A model generated the notes under the pieces. That model saw only the letters and a list, made by a program, of their open reading frames with translations, was not told where the DNA came from and searched no databases. 64,000 nucleotides of DNA from CAIVAT01 sp964473485 (GTDB lineage Bacteria; Bacteroidota; Bacteroidia; Bacteroidales; FEN-979). Both the position numbers and the translations under genes were made by a program. Below are positions 56,348 to 63,948 of the stretch, in pieces. The stretch is taken from assembly GCA_964473485.1 (NCBI GenBank), contig CAYYPH010000011.1, forward strand, positions 47,083 through 111,082, in the 5' to 3' direction. Within the stretch, counting starts at the first letter, position 1. Each line of letters begins with the position of its first letter.

Positions 56348-56400
56348 AGTTTGTCCATTAAAAAGCCGGTTTCAGATAAAATACCGCAAGTTTGTCCATT
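56348..56400 (+). promoter_or_regulatory. 12-bp direct repeats upstream of the LytS/LytTR operon
   Basis: AGTTTGTCCATT occurs at 56348-56359 and again at 56389-56400, 41 bp apart (close to four helical turns). They lie upstream of a -7 box. LytTR regulators bind pairs of direct repeats, so this is a candidate operator, but the spacing is longer than in known LytTR sites. Confidence 0.45.
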
Positions 56401-56427
56401 GTCATCCATGCGATTGGATTTATGACC

Positions 56428-56435
56428 TACCTTTG
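56428..56435 (+). promoter_or_regulatory. -7 box (TACCTTTG) upstream of the LytS-like kinase
   Basis: TACCTTTG is a consensus -7 box. It implies a leader of about 150 nt before ATG 56590. No -33 TTG occurs at standard spacing. The rest of the 378-bp gap holds no gene. Confidence 0.45.
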
Positions 56436-56589
56436 TCTCACTTGACAGTTTAACCGGGATCCGGCAGGAACACCCGACCCGATTGCCCCTTTGTAACATG
56501 ATGCAGGTTTGGATTTCCAATCGTTTACAGGAGGTGGGTGATGAACTCTCATACTGGTTAATGTTCCTCATAATTCAACAAAACAGCAA

Positions 56590-57648
56590 ATGGTCTGGCC
56601 AATTGCTTCAATGAACGGAAGAAAATACATCGAACCGCTGATACACCTCCTGATCTGGGGAGGTGGCTTTCTCCTTGCTGCCATGATGATCAAGACCATC
56701 GGGCCCTTCAAAAAGGCAGACCAGACGTTATTCATACCTCTTGTCTTCGGCACCCTCGTCAATCTCACCCTCTTTTATGTTGCATCACTTGTCTTGATCC
56801 CGAGGTTTTCAGGCAACAGGAAGTCCCGGGAGTTCATTTTCATGATCCTGGGACTGTATCTTATCCTGACCCTCGTGGAAACCATGGCCGACCGTCTCCT
56901 GTTCACCCATTATTATTCCAGTGTCCGCGAATCGCTGGTGTCGCAGTTTATACTCAACCTCACCCTGAACCTGATTCTCCTGGCCATGGCACTGGGGTAT
57001 GGTTTCACCAAAAACTGGCTGAAAGGGGAAAAACTGAAACAATCGCTGGCACAGGAGAAGATGATTGCCGAACTGAATTTCCTGAAGTCACAGATCAACC
57101 CTCATTTCCTGTTCAATGTGCTGAACATGGCCTTTTCGAGTGCCACATGCAACGGGGACGAGAAAACGGCCGACATCATCGAGAAACTGTCAGGCCTGAT
57201 GCGCTACATGCTCTATGAAAGCAATGTGGACCGCGTGAACCTCGACAGGGAAGTCGAGTTTCTCAACAACTACATCAGGTTGCAGAAGATGCGGCTTTCT
57301 GCCGATATTCCGACAAAAGTCATTTTCGAGGCTGAAGGCAACATCGACCATAGCCGGATTGCCCCGCTGATCCTGATTCCGTTCATCGAGAATGCATTCA
57401 AATACGGGATCAGTCTCGACAAACCCGGCGAGATCCTGATCCGGCTGAACATCACCGGCAAACACCTGGAATTCATGGTGCGGAACAGTATCAATCGGCT
57501 TTCAGCAGCCCCTGACAAAAAGAACAGCGGAATCGGCCTTGTGAATGTCAGGAAGCGGCTTGACCTGCTATATCCTGCCCGACACTCGCTGGTGATCGAT
57601 CACGCGGGCGAATCATTCAATGTTTTTCTTGAACTGACTTTAGACTGA
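56590..57648 (+). CDS. LytS-type sensor histidine kinase
   Basis: The 352-residue protein has four TM helices in the first 140 residues (about 18-38, 48-70, 82-102, 115-137) and then the His_kinase domain with FLKSQINPHFLFNVLNMAF (phospho-acceptor H172). An HATPase_c end follows with IPFIENAFKYGIS and GIGLVNVRKRLDLLY. There is no large periplasmic sensor, so it probably senses signals in the membrane. ATG 56590 or ATG 56611 may be used. The response regulator gene follows after 6 bp. Confidence 0.92.
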   Translation: MVWPIASMNGRKYIEPLIHLLIWGGGFLLAAMMIKTIGPFKKADQTLFIPLVFGTLVNLTLFYVASLVLIPRFSGNRKSREFIFMILGLYLILTLVETMADRLLFTHYYSSVRESLVSQFILNLTLNLILLAMALGYGFTKNWLKGEKLKQSLAQEKMIAELNFLKSQINPHFLFNVLNMAFSSATCNGDEKTADIIEKLSGLMRYMLYESNVDRVNLDREVEFLNNYIRLQKMRLSADIPTKVIFEAEGNIDHSRIAPLILIPFIENAFKYGISLDKPGEILIRLNITGKHLEFMVRNSINRLSAAPDKKNSGIGLVNVRKRLDLLYPARHSLVIDHAGESFNVFLELTLD

Positions 57649-57654
57649 AAACCT

Positions 57655-58398
57655 ATGAACTGTTGTATCATCGATGACGAACCTTTTGCGCTTGAGCTGA
57701 TCAGGGGTTATGTGCTGAAGACCCCATTCCTGGAACTTTCACAGTGTTTCAGCAATCCCTTTAAAGCACTCAGCTATCTGACTGCCAATTCAACCGACCT
57801 GGTCTTCCTCGACATCAACATGCCCGAATTATCGGGAATCCAGTTGTTAAAATCATTGCCCAATCCGCCCAGGGTGATCTTCACAACCGCCTATCCCGAG
57901 TTCGGGGCCGAGAGTTACGAATACAATGCCGTTGACTACCTGCTGAAACCAGTGAATTATGAACGGTTCCTGAAGGCGGTAAACAAAGCCGCAGAAGCAT
58001 TGAATCAACGAAAACAAGGGAATGCAGCCGTTGAGGCCTTTGCTGAACGCAGAAATGACATAGTGATCAAAAGCGGGACACAGCTGATAAAAATAAACCC
58101 CGAAGAGATCCTTTTCGTTGAAGGATCGGGGAACTACATGACGTTTCATACGACCGGCAAAAAGATCATGTCGCTACTTACCATGTCGGAGGTTTTGGAA
58201 TCCCTGCCTGCTGATCTTTTTATTAGGATACACAAGTCATTCGTTGTTTCTCTGAAGCACATCGAACTGATCGAAAAACATGATGTGTATGTTCAGGGGA
58301 AAGCCCTTCCGATCGGAAACACCTACCATGAACAGTTTTTCCAGCGTCTCGGAGGGAAAGACAAGCATGACAGAATCTACAATCTGCCTGACCACTGA
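57655..58398 (+). CDS. LytTR-family response regulator
   Basis: The 247-residue protein has a receiver domain with the acidic pair DDE near the start, the phosphorylated Asp in LVFLDINMPELSG (D53) and KPV near residue 100. A C-terminal LytTR DNA-binding domain follows (about 140-240; FVEGSGNYMTFHTTGKKIMSLLTMSEVLESLP, RIHKSFVVSL). It is the partner of the upstream kinase. No target operon is apparent except possibly its own promoter, which has direct repeats. Confidence 0.94.
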   Translation: MNCCIIDDEPFALELIRGYVLKTPFLELSQCFSNPFKALSYLTANSTDLVFLDINMPELSGIQLLKSLPNPPRVIFTTAYPEFGAESYEYNAVDYLLKPVNYERFLKAVNKAAEALNQRKQGNAAVEAFAERRNDIVIKSGTQLIKINPEEILFVEGSGNYMTFHTTGKKIMSLLTMSEVLESLPADLFIRIHKSFVVSLKHIELIEKHDVYVQGKALPIGNTYHEQFFQRLGGKDKHDRIYNLPDH

Positions 58399-58659
58399 AT
58401 GGTATGATCCGGGCATCGGGCTATTACAGATTGTCAACTCTTGTACATCTTTCATAAAATATCGTAATAACCAAGCATTGTGCACTGACCCTCAGTAAAA
58501 TTGCCTTCATGATGAGCAACAGAAGCGGACAATACCTTTCCACCCAATTCAAGTCAATTACCGGCATCTCTGGAACCGAATACAAGATAGCCCCGGCCAA
58601 GGCCTCAAAGGTCTGGACATGATTGCAATCGAAGATTAGCCGATAAAAAATCTACACCC

Positions 58660-58710
58660 GTCACGCGTCACGCGTCACGATTTTGTCACGCGTCACGATT
58701 CTCGTCACGA
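58660..58710. repeat. GTCACGC heptads encoding the end of radical SAM gene 4
   Basis: Six GTCACGC/GTCACGA words lie between 58660 and 58710, separated by TTTT and TTCTC. The TGA stop of radical SAM gene 4 (58686-58688) and its last residues (RDENRDA) are inside the words. The 260 bp between here and the LytTR gene show no gene. Confidence 0.88.
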
Positions 58711-60068
58711 CAATAATGGATCGGCTTCTCAAACATGATGTTGCGGTACTGGAAATTGGCGGCCATCGACCATCCTGCGGTTTCCAGGCTGCGGGTGTTC
58801 AGCAGGGTCTGCAGGAAACGCAGGCGAAGGCGCAGGGGATTGTACATCAGCTTCCAGCCGTCGGTCATTCTTTTGGCCAGGTCGGCCGGTTCGATGTGCG
58901 GATGCCTGATGACGATGTCCTCCCAGTTGTAATACTGCCAGTCGTGGGGATAGTTGCTACAGGCAATGCGGTTCTCTTCCGTCATGCGGCGGTTCAGTAT
59001 GGTTCCCGGGTAGGGAGTCAGGATGCTGGTCTGGATGCAGTCGACGTTGAGCCGGTTGATGAACCGTGCCCGTTTGGTGATGTCTTCCGGGTGGTCGGTT
59101 TCCATGGCGAAAATGAAGGTTCCCAGAACCCCGATGCCGGCTTTGTGGAATTTTCGGATGATGTGCCGGTAATTGGCCGCGCCGTGGCGGAGATTGCTTT
59201 TTTTGTTGGCCGACTGAAGGGCTTCGGTACTCTCCGTTTCAAAGCCGACCAGCAGCAGTTTGCATCCGCTCGCAGCGGCCAGTTTCAGCGCTTCCGGATC
59301 ATCGGAAAAATCGACTGAGGTTTGCGAGAACCAGTTGAACTTCATCTTCCGGTCGATGATTCCTTTGAACAGTTCCTTGGCCCGGTCGCGGTGCTGCTGA
59401 TTGATCCCGCCGATATTGTCATCCACGAAAAAAATGTTCCGCTTGTCGCCGTGGTAAGCTTCCAGTTCATTGAGCACCTCCCCGATGGGGCGCATCCGGA
59501 ACCGGCCGCCATTGAAGGAGGTGACCGAACAGAAGTCGCAGTTCATCGGGCATCCGCGCGAGGTCTGCACCGATCGCCAGTAATAGAGCGGATATTGCAG
59601 ATCGTGCCGGGGAATGGGCTGGTTGTTCATCTCCGGAAAAGTTCCCCGGTATATTTTCTGAAGTCTTCCTGCTTCAAAGTCGGCGAGCACGCGGGCCCAT
59701 ACATTTTCGGCTTCCCCAATGACCACGGCGTCGACATACTTTAATGCCTCCTCGGGACACATCGAGGCATGGATACCCCCCATCACCACCGGGATATTGC
59801 GTTCGCGGTAATGCCGGGCGATCTCGTAAGCCCTGAAGGCATTGGGAGTGTAGGCGGTGATCCCCACCAGGTCGGCCTCCCGATACCTGAATTGCTGATA
59901 GTTTTCGTCGAAAATCCTGGTTTTCCAGGGCCTGGGCGTCAGCGCGGCGATGATCCCCAGGCACAGGGGAGGGGTCTTATCGTGGTTCTTGTGGGCCAAC
60001 CCGACCCGGTATTGACTTACCGGGTTGATGAGCAACAGTCTGGGTGCGGTCTCTGCCATGCGGGTCAT
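58686..60068 (-). CDS. B12-binding-type radical SAM protein 4
   Basis: The 460-residue protein has LLLINPVSQYRVG at its start, MGGIHASMCPEEA in the B12-like domain and the cluster motif GCPMNCDFC; SFNGGRFRMRP follows. The C-terminal extension has NFQYRNIMFEKP, as in paralogues 2 and 3. Its last residues are encoded by GTCACGC repeats. ATG 60068 is used; ATG 60059 is possible. It is separated from the three-gene array by four other genes and is divergent from the ACP-KASIII pair, which suggests shared metabolism. Confidence 0.88.
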   Translation of the reverse strand: MTRMAETAPRLLLINPVSQYRVGLAHKNHDKTPPLCLGIIAALTPRPWKTRIFDENYQQFRYREADLVGITAYTPNAFRAYEIARHYRERNIPVVMGGIHASMCPEEALKYVDAVVIGEAENVWARVLADFEAGRLQKIYRGTFPEMNNQPIPRHDLQYPLYYWRSVQTSRGCPMNCDFCSVTSFNGGRFRMRPIGEVLNELEAYHGDKRNIFFVDDNIGGINQQHRDRAKELFKGIIDRKMKFNWFSQTSVDFSDDPEALKLAAASGCKLLLVGFETESTEALQSANKKSNLRHGAANYRHIIRKFHKAGIGVLGTFIFAMETDHPEDITKRARFINRLNVDCIQTSILTPYPGTILNRRMTEENRIACSNYPHDWQYYNWEDIVIRHPHIEPADLAKRMTDGWKLMYNPLRLRLRFLQTLLNTRSLETAGWSMAANFQYRNIMFEKPIHYCRDENRDA

Positions 60069-60124
60069 TGAACTCTTCAGGTTGCCTTTTTTCAGTGATG
60101 CCTTTTCTGCTGTGGCTCTGATTA

Positions 60125-60192
60125 GCGGTATACCGAATCGGAACCGGGACAGGGGTGCAAAACCATCGTTGCTGTTCCAATCGGTATAACTG
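60125..60192. promoter_or_regulatory. Imperfect inverted repeat between radical SAM 4 and ACP
   Basis: An arm at 60125-60144 (GGTATACCGAATCGGAAC core) pairs with an arm at 60174-60192 (GTTCCAATCGGTATAAC core) with two small bulges and a 29-nt loop. The left arm contains the palindrome GGTATACC. A second dyad CCTTAA-N8-TTAAGG lies at 60209-60228. The position in the 391-bp divergent gap makes it a candidate operator. No gene is seen in the gap. Confidence 0.45.
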
Positions 60193-60411
60193 CATCTGTA
60201 ACAAAAATCCTTAACATATTCATTAAGGTGCAGTATAATTGAGCACAGGTGCCGCGGGTCCGGATCGTTTGAAAATTGATCCGGATTCAGCAGTTCAGGC
60301 AGGCGACAGGATAGGAGCGTTCAGACACCTAAACAGAAGTCTGTCAATACCGGTACCGACGATAAAAAACAACGGGGGTTCTGCGCAACCCGGCACGAAA
60401 TTAGGTTTTTA

Positions 60412-60440
60412 TTTGATTACGGCAAAATTTTTTAAATTTG
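60412..60440 (+). promoter_or_regulatory. Promoter of the ACP-KASIII genes (TTTG / TAAATTTG)
   Basis: TTTG at 60412-60415 and TAAATTTG at 60433-60440 are 17 bp apart, a consensus Bacteroidota promoter, with ATG 60460 following 19 nt later. Confidence 0.68.
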
Positions 60441-60459
60441 CGGATTAAAACCCTTGAAA

Positions 60460-60696
60460 ATGAGTATGGAAGAATTTATCAAACACATTGAGGCTGAATT
60501 TGATGACCTGAAACCAGGGGTGCTGAAAGCCGACAGCAACTTTCGCGAAGTGTTTGAATGGAACTCGATCAACGCCCTCATCCTGATTGCGATGGTAAAA
60601 ACCGAATACGATGTGACCCTTACGGCCGACGACCTGATAAAATCCAAAACCGTGAACGATATCTATTCACTCGTCGAAAGCCGCGTAACCCGATAA
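60460..60696 (+). CDS. Acyl carrier protein
   Basis: The 78-residue acidic protein has the ACP fold pattern, with the likely 4'-phosphopantetheine Ser in EWNSINALILIAM (S36). The usual DSL context is replaced by NSI, so it is a divergent, pathway-specific carrier rather than the housekeeping AcpP. Its TAA stop is directly followed by the ATG of the KASIII-like gene, so the two are translationally linked. It could receive acyl groups from the FAAL at 42.9 kb; that link is inference. Confidence 0.9.
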   Translation: MSMEEFIKHIEAEFDDLKPGVLKADSNFREVFEWNSINALILIAMVKTEYDVTLTADDLIKSKTVNDIYSLVESRVTR

Positions 60697-61752
60697 ATGG
60701 CCCTTTTATCCTTTTCCGGTACCGGGATCCGCGGTATAGGCGCCGCTGTACCCCGGAATGTGGAATCCAACAGCGATTACCGTTGGATCTCCAGGAAGGA
60801 ACGTGAGTCGCTCATAAAGAACATCGGGGTCGAATTCCGCAGGGTCGCTCCCAAAGGCATGACCACGTCAGATCTTTGCGTGGTGGCGGCAGAAAAACTT
60901 CTCGCCGAACTCGGCTGGGACCGGAATGAGATCGAGTTACTGGTGTTCGTGTCACAATCGCGCGACTACCTGGTTCCCACCACCGCCTGTATCGTCCAGG
61001 ACCGGCTTGGCCTTCCGCACTCCTGCATCGCCTTCGACATTGGCATGGGATGTTCGGGCTATGTTTATGGACTCTCAACAGTGGCGGGGATGATGCAGGC
61101 GGGAACCATCCGGAAAGCATTGCTGATGGTCGGCGACATCTCCACCCTCACCACCTCGTACCGCGACAAAAGCACCTACCCGCTGTTCGGCGATGTGGGA
61201 ACGGTGACCGCACTCGAATACGACCCCGGGGCGCCGCCGATGCGGTTCAACATGCAGACCGACGGGTCGGGATACAAAGCATTGATCATCCAGGACGGCG
61301 GCGCCCGGCATGTGATGTCGAGGAAGTCGTTCGACATCCGGAAGATCGGCCCGGGCATCTACCGGTCGCGGTTGCACCTCGAACTCGACGGCATCGAAGT
61401 CTTCAATTTCACCCTCCGCGAAGTGGTCCCGAATATAAAAACCCTGCTCGGGGGTGCGGGAATCACTACGAACGATATCGACCATGTGGTCTTTCACCAG
61501 GCCAACCGGCTGATCAACGAAACGCTCCGCAAGATGCTGAAACTGCCCCCCGAGAAGGTCCCCTATACCATCCGTGAATTTGGGAACACCAGCGGAGCGT
61601 CAGTTCCCCTGACGATGGCGGTGGCCTTGAAGGATCAGTTGAAAACCACCCGCCAGCGGCTACTGCTTTCGGCCTTTGGCGTGGGTTTATCGTGGGGATC
61701 GGCCATTGTGGAGACGGAGAAGATCTGTGTGGCGGAGCTGGTGGAACTTTAA
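60697..61752 (+). CDS. 3-oxoacyl-ACP synthase III-like (FabH family) enzyme
   Basis: The 351-residue thiolase-fold protein has the full Cys-His-Asn triad: MGCSGYVYGL (C119), VVFHQANRLI (H267) and FGNTSGASVPL (N297). The His-Asn spacing of 30 equals that of FabH, while the Cys-His gap is about 16 residues longer. It should condense an acyl-CoA or acyl-ACP with malonyl-ACP or perform acyl transfer. It is paired with a dedicated ACP. The last base of its stop codon is the first base of a heptad tract. Confidence 0.92.
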   Translation: MALLSFSGTGIRGIGAAVPRNVESNSDYRWISRKERESLIKNIGVEFRRVAPKGMTTSDLCVVAAEKLLAELGWDRNEIELLVFVSQSRDYLVPTTACIVQDRLGLPHSCIAFDIGMGCSGYVYGLSTVAGMMQAGTIRKALLMVGDISTLTTSYRDKSTYPLFGDVGTVTALEYDPGAPPMRFNMQTDGSGYKALIIQDGGARHVMSRKSFDIRKIGPGIYRSRLHLELDGIEVFNFTLREVVPNIKTLLGGAGITTNDIDHVVFHQANRLINETLRKMLKLPPEKVPYTIREFGNTSGASVPLTMAVALKDQLKTTRQRLLLSAFGVGLSWGSAIVETEKICVAELVEL

Positions 61753-61885
61753 TTCAAAATTCAAAATTCAAAGTTCAAAATTCAAAATAGGGATTAGCGA
61801 ATAGGGAGTTTTCCGTTTTCAATTTTCCGTTTTCAATTTTGCGTTTTAATTCACTCATTCACTCAATCACTCAATCACTCAATTA
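61752..61885. repeat. Heptad/octad tract between KASIII and SDR genes
   Basis: Fifteen heptads in one register start at the last base of the KASIII stop codon: four ATTCAAA and one GTTCAAA, then ATAGGGA/TTAGCGA, then GTTTTCC/GTTTTCA/ATTTTCC, then TTCACTC. CACTCAAT octads continue to 61885, 3 bp before ATG 61889. The register between the ATTCAAA, TTAGCGA and GTTTTCC families equals that at 51013-51166. Confidence 0.96.
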
Positions 61886-61888
61886 GAT

Positions 61889-62695
61889 ATGTTCTCCGGC
61901 AAAACCATCCTCATCACCGGCGCATCGTCGGGCATCGGGCGGGCCGCGGCCTGCATGATCAGTCGTAGCGGTGCTTCTGTCGTCATTACCGGCAGGGATC
62001 GCGAGCGGCTGGAAGAGACCCGGAGGATGATCGAAGAACAGGCTCCCATCGGCCGTCCATTTCCTGAAAAGGAGCCCGGCGACGTAACTGGTGCTGCGGT
62101 CTCAGGGACTGGTTCTGTCCCTCCATCCTGTACCATCATCGCAGCCGACCTTACTGACCAGGGTGCGTTGGAAAACCTCGTGAAGGAGCTGCCGCCGCTG
62201 GACGGCCTGGTCCATTGCGCCGGTATCGTGGGTCCCCTCCCGGTCAAGTTTATCACTCCGGAGGATATCGACCGGATGTTTGCCATCAACTACCGGGCGC
62301 CGGTCAACCTCACCAGCCTGATCCTGCGGAAGAAAAAGCTTGCCGACCATGCATCGGTGGTCTTCATGTCGACCATCGCCACCCGCAATCCCTATTTCGG
62401 CGGGGCCTTGTACAGCGGGTCAAAGGCGGCGCTGGAGGCCTATTCACGCACCCTGGCGCTCGAAATGACGGGTCGCGGTATCCGCTCCAACTTCATCATG
62501 GCGGGACTCGTGGATACGCCCATGATCGAAAGTCCCTCGGAGGAGAAGATGCAGGAGGAAGCCCTCGAACGTTATTTAAAAAGATATCCGCTTGGAGTAG
62601 GGAAACCCGACGATGTCGCCTCCGCCATCTGCTATTTCCTGTCTGACGCCTCCCGGTGGGTCAGCGGCACGTCGCTGATCATGGGAGGGGAGTGA
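61889..62695 (+). CDS. Short-chain dehydrogenase/reductase (FabG-like)
   Basis: The 268-residue protein has the NADP-binding TGASSGIGRAA and the catalytic S161, Y175 and K179 (LYSGSKAALE). An extra segment of about 25 residues (about 52-76, Pro/Gly/Thr-rich) precedes IIAADLTD. After KASIII it would reduce a 3-oxoacyl-ACP, completing a small two-step acyl pathway on the dedicated ACP. It could also act on a sugar. The start ATG is 3 bp after an octad tract. Confidence 0.9.
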   Translation: MFSGKTILITGASSGIGRAAACMISRSGASVVITGRDRERLEETRRMIEEQAPIGRPFPEKEPGDVTGAAVSGTGSVPPSCTIIAADLTDQGALENLVKELPPLDGLVHCAGIVGPLPVKFITPEDIDRMFAINYRAPVNLTSLILRKKKLADHASVVFMSTIATRNPYFGGALYSGSKAALEAYSRTLALEMTGRGIRSNFIMAGLVDTPMIESPSEEKMQEEALERYLKRYPLGVGKPDDVASAICYFLSDASRWVSGTSLIMGGE

Positions 62696-62702
62696 GGGGG
62701 AA

Positions 62703-62777
62703 GTCAAAATGCAAAATGAAAAGTCAAAGTGCAAAATGAAAATTCAAAATTCAAAATTCAAATGTCAAAATTCAAAG
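62703..62777. repeat. GTCAAAA/ATTCAAA heptad tract
   Basis: Two 7-7-6 units (GTCAAAA, TGCAAAA, TGAAAA) are followed by TTCAAAA/TTCAAAT heptads. It begins 8 bp after the SDR stop. Downstream (62806-62840) AATCGTC words occur before the glycosyltransferase start. Confidence 0.9.
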
Positions 62778-62852
62778 TAAGGAATTATTTATTAGCGGAT
62801 GATTTTCAATCGTCAATCGTCATTCCTGGCAATCGTAAATAATTCGTTCCCT

Positions 62853-63794
62853 ATGTCTTCTTCCGATACCATCAATAAAAGCTTAGATTACTCGGTGATT
62901 GTGCCGGTGTATAACAGCGAAGCTTCGCTCGAGGAGCTGGTTGCCGGGATCCGGGAGGTGTTCGGCAACCTGAACAAGTCGTTCGAGATCATCCTGGTCG
63001 ATGATCACAGCAGCGACCGCAGCTGGGAGGTCATCAGGGCCATCAAGGCGATGCATCCCGGCCTGGTCAGGGGTATCGCGCTGAGCAAGAACTTCGGGCA
63101 GCATAACGCCACCTTCTGCGGCATGTCGTTTGCCACAGGCGAGTTCATCATCACCATCGACGATGACCTGCAGACGCCGCCTGCTGAGATTCCCAGGCTG
63201 ATCGGCGCTATGGAAGAAACCGGCAGCGACCTTGTATACGGCATCTACCGCCGCAAAAGCCACTCCGCCCTACGGAACGCCGGCAGCCGCTCCCTCAAAT
63301 CAACTTCCAAAGCTCTGCACGACGGCCCCGGCGATGGCTCTTCATTCCGGCTCATAAAAGCATCGCTGGTGAACAAGATCCTGCATCACCAGCAGCATTT
63401 TTTATTCCTCGATGAGATCTTTCACTGGTATACCGACGAGGTCTCGTTCGCCGCGGTGATCCATCTTCAGAGGAAATACAAACAATCAGGCTATTCATTT
63501 GCAAGGCTGGTAAAGTTGTTTGCCAACCTTGTGCTCTACTATACGATGCTTCCCTTGAAATTCCTGGTGTACGGCGGGTTTTTCATCTCGCTGCTCACCT
63601 TCATTTACGGCCTTTTCTTTATTTTCAAGAAGATCGTTTACGATGTCCCATTAGGCTATACCTCACTGATCGTAGCCATCCTCTTTTCCACCTCCATCAT
63701 CCTCTTCAGCCTTGGCGTATTAGGCGAATACCTCAGCCGTATCTACCAGATCCAGAACAGGAAGCCGCCGTTTTCGGTGAAGAAAGTGATATGA
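62853..63794 (+). CDS. GT2 family glycosyltransferase (polyprenyl-phosphate type)
   Basis: The 313-residue protein from ATG 62853 has the GT-A core YSVIVPVYNSEASLEELV, VDDHSSDRSWEVI and the metal motif TIDDDLQTPP. Two C-terminal TM helices (about 230-255 and 265-290) are those of DPM1/ArnC/GtrB-like enzymes, which make polyprenyl-phosphate sugars. It joins the preceding ACP, KASIII and SDR genes in one direction, which suggests a locus making an acylated glycan or glycolipid. An earlier in-frame ATG (62799) lies in the spacer. Confidence 0.9.
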   Translation: MSSSDTINKSLDYSVIVPVYNSEASLEELVAGIREVFGNLNKSFEIILVDDHSSDRSWEVIRAIKAMHPGLVRGIALSKNFGQHNATFCGMSFATGEFIITIDDDLQTPPAEIPRLIGAMEETGSDLVYGIYRRKSHSALRNAGSRSLKSTSKALHDGPGDGSSFRLIKASLVNKILHHQQHFLFLDEIFHWYTDEVSFAAVIHLQRKYKQSGYSFARLVKLFANLVLYYTMLPLKFLVYGGFFISLLTFIYGLFFIFKKIVYDVPLGYTSLIVAILFSTSIILFSLGVLGEYLSRIYQIQNRKPPFSVKKVI

Positions 63795-63797
63795 GAA

Positions 63798-63948
63798 ATT
63801 CAAAGTTCAAAATTCAAAGTTCAAAATTCAAAATCAGGCATTAGGCAATAGGCAATAGGCAATAGTGATCAGCGAATAGCGAATAGCGAAAATTAAGCAG
63901 TTAACTCACTCATTCACTCATTCACTCATTCACTCATTTACTCATTGT
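63798..63948. repeat. Heptad tract at the right end
   Basis: Thirteen heptads in register run from ATTCAAA/GTTCAAA through ATCAGGC, ATTAGGC and AATAGGC to ATCAGCG and AATAGCG (63798-63888), then CACTCATT octads (63903-63947). The families grade into one another. The last 50 bases of the window show no gene. Confidence 0.95.

Noticed and set aside
23150..63948. Tracts as insertion sequences or mobile elements
   Set aside because: No transposase, terminal inverted repeats or clear target duplications are seen; the tracts have no coding capacity of their own.
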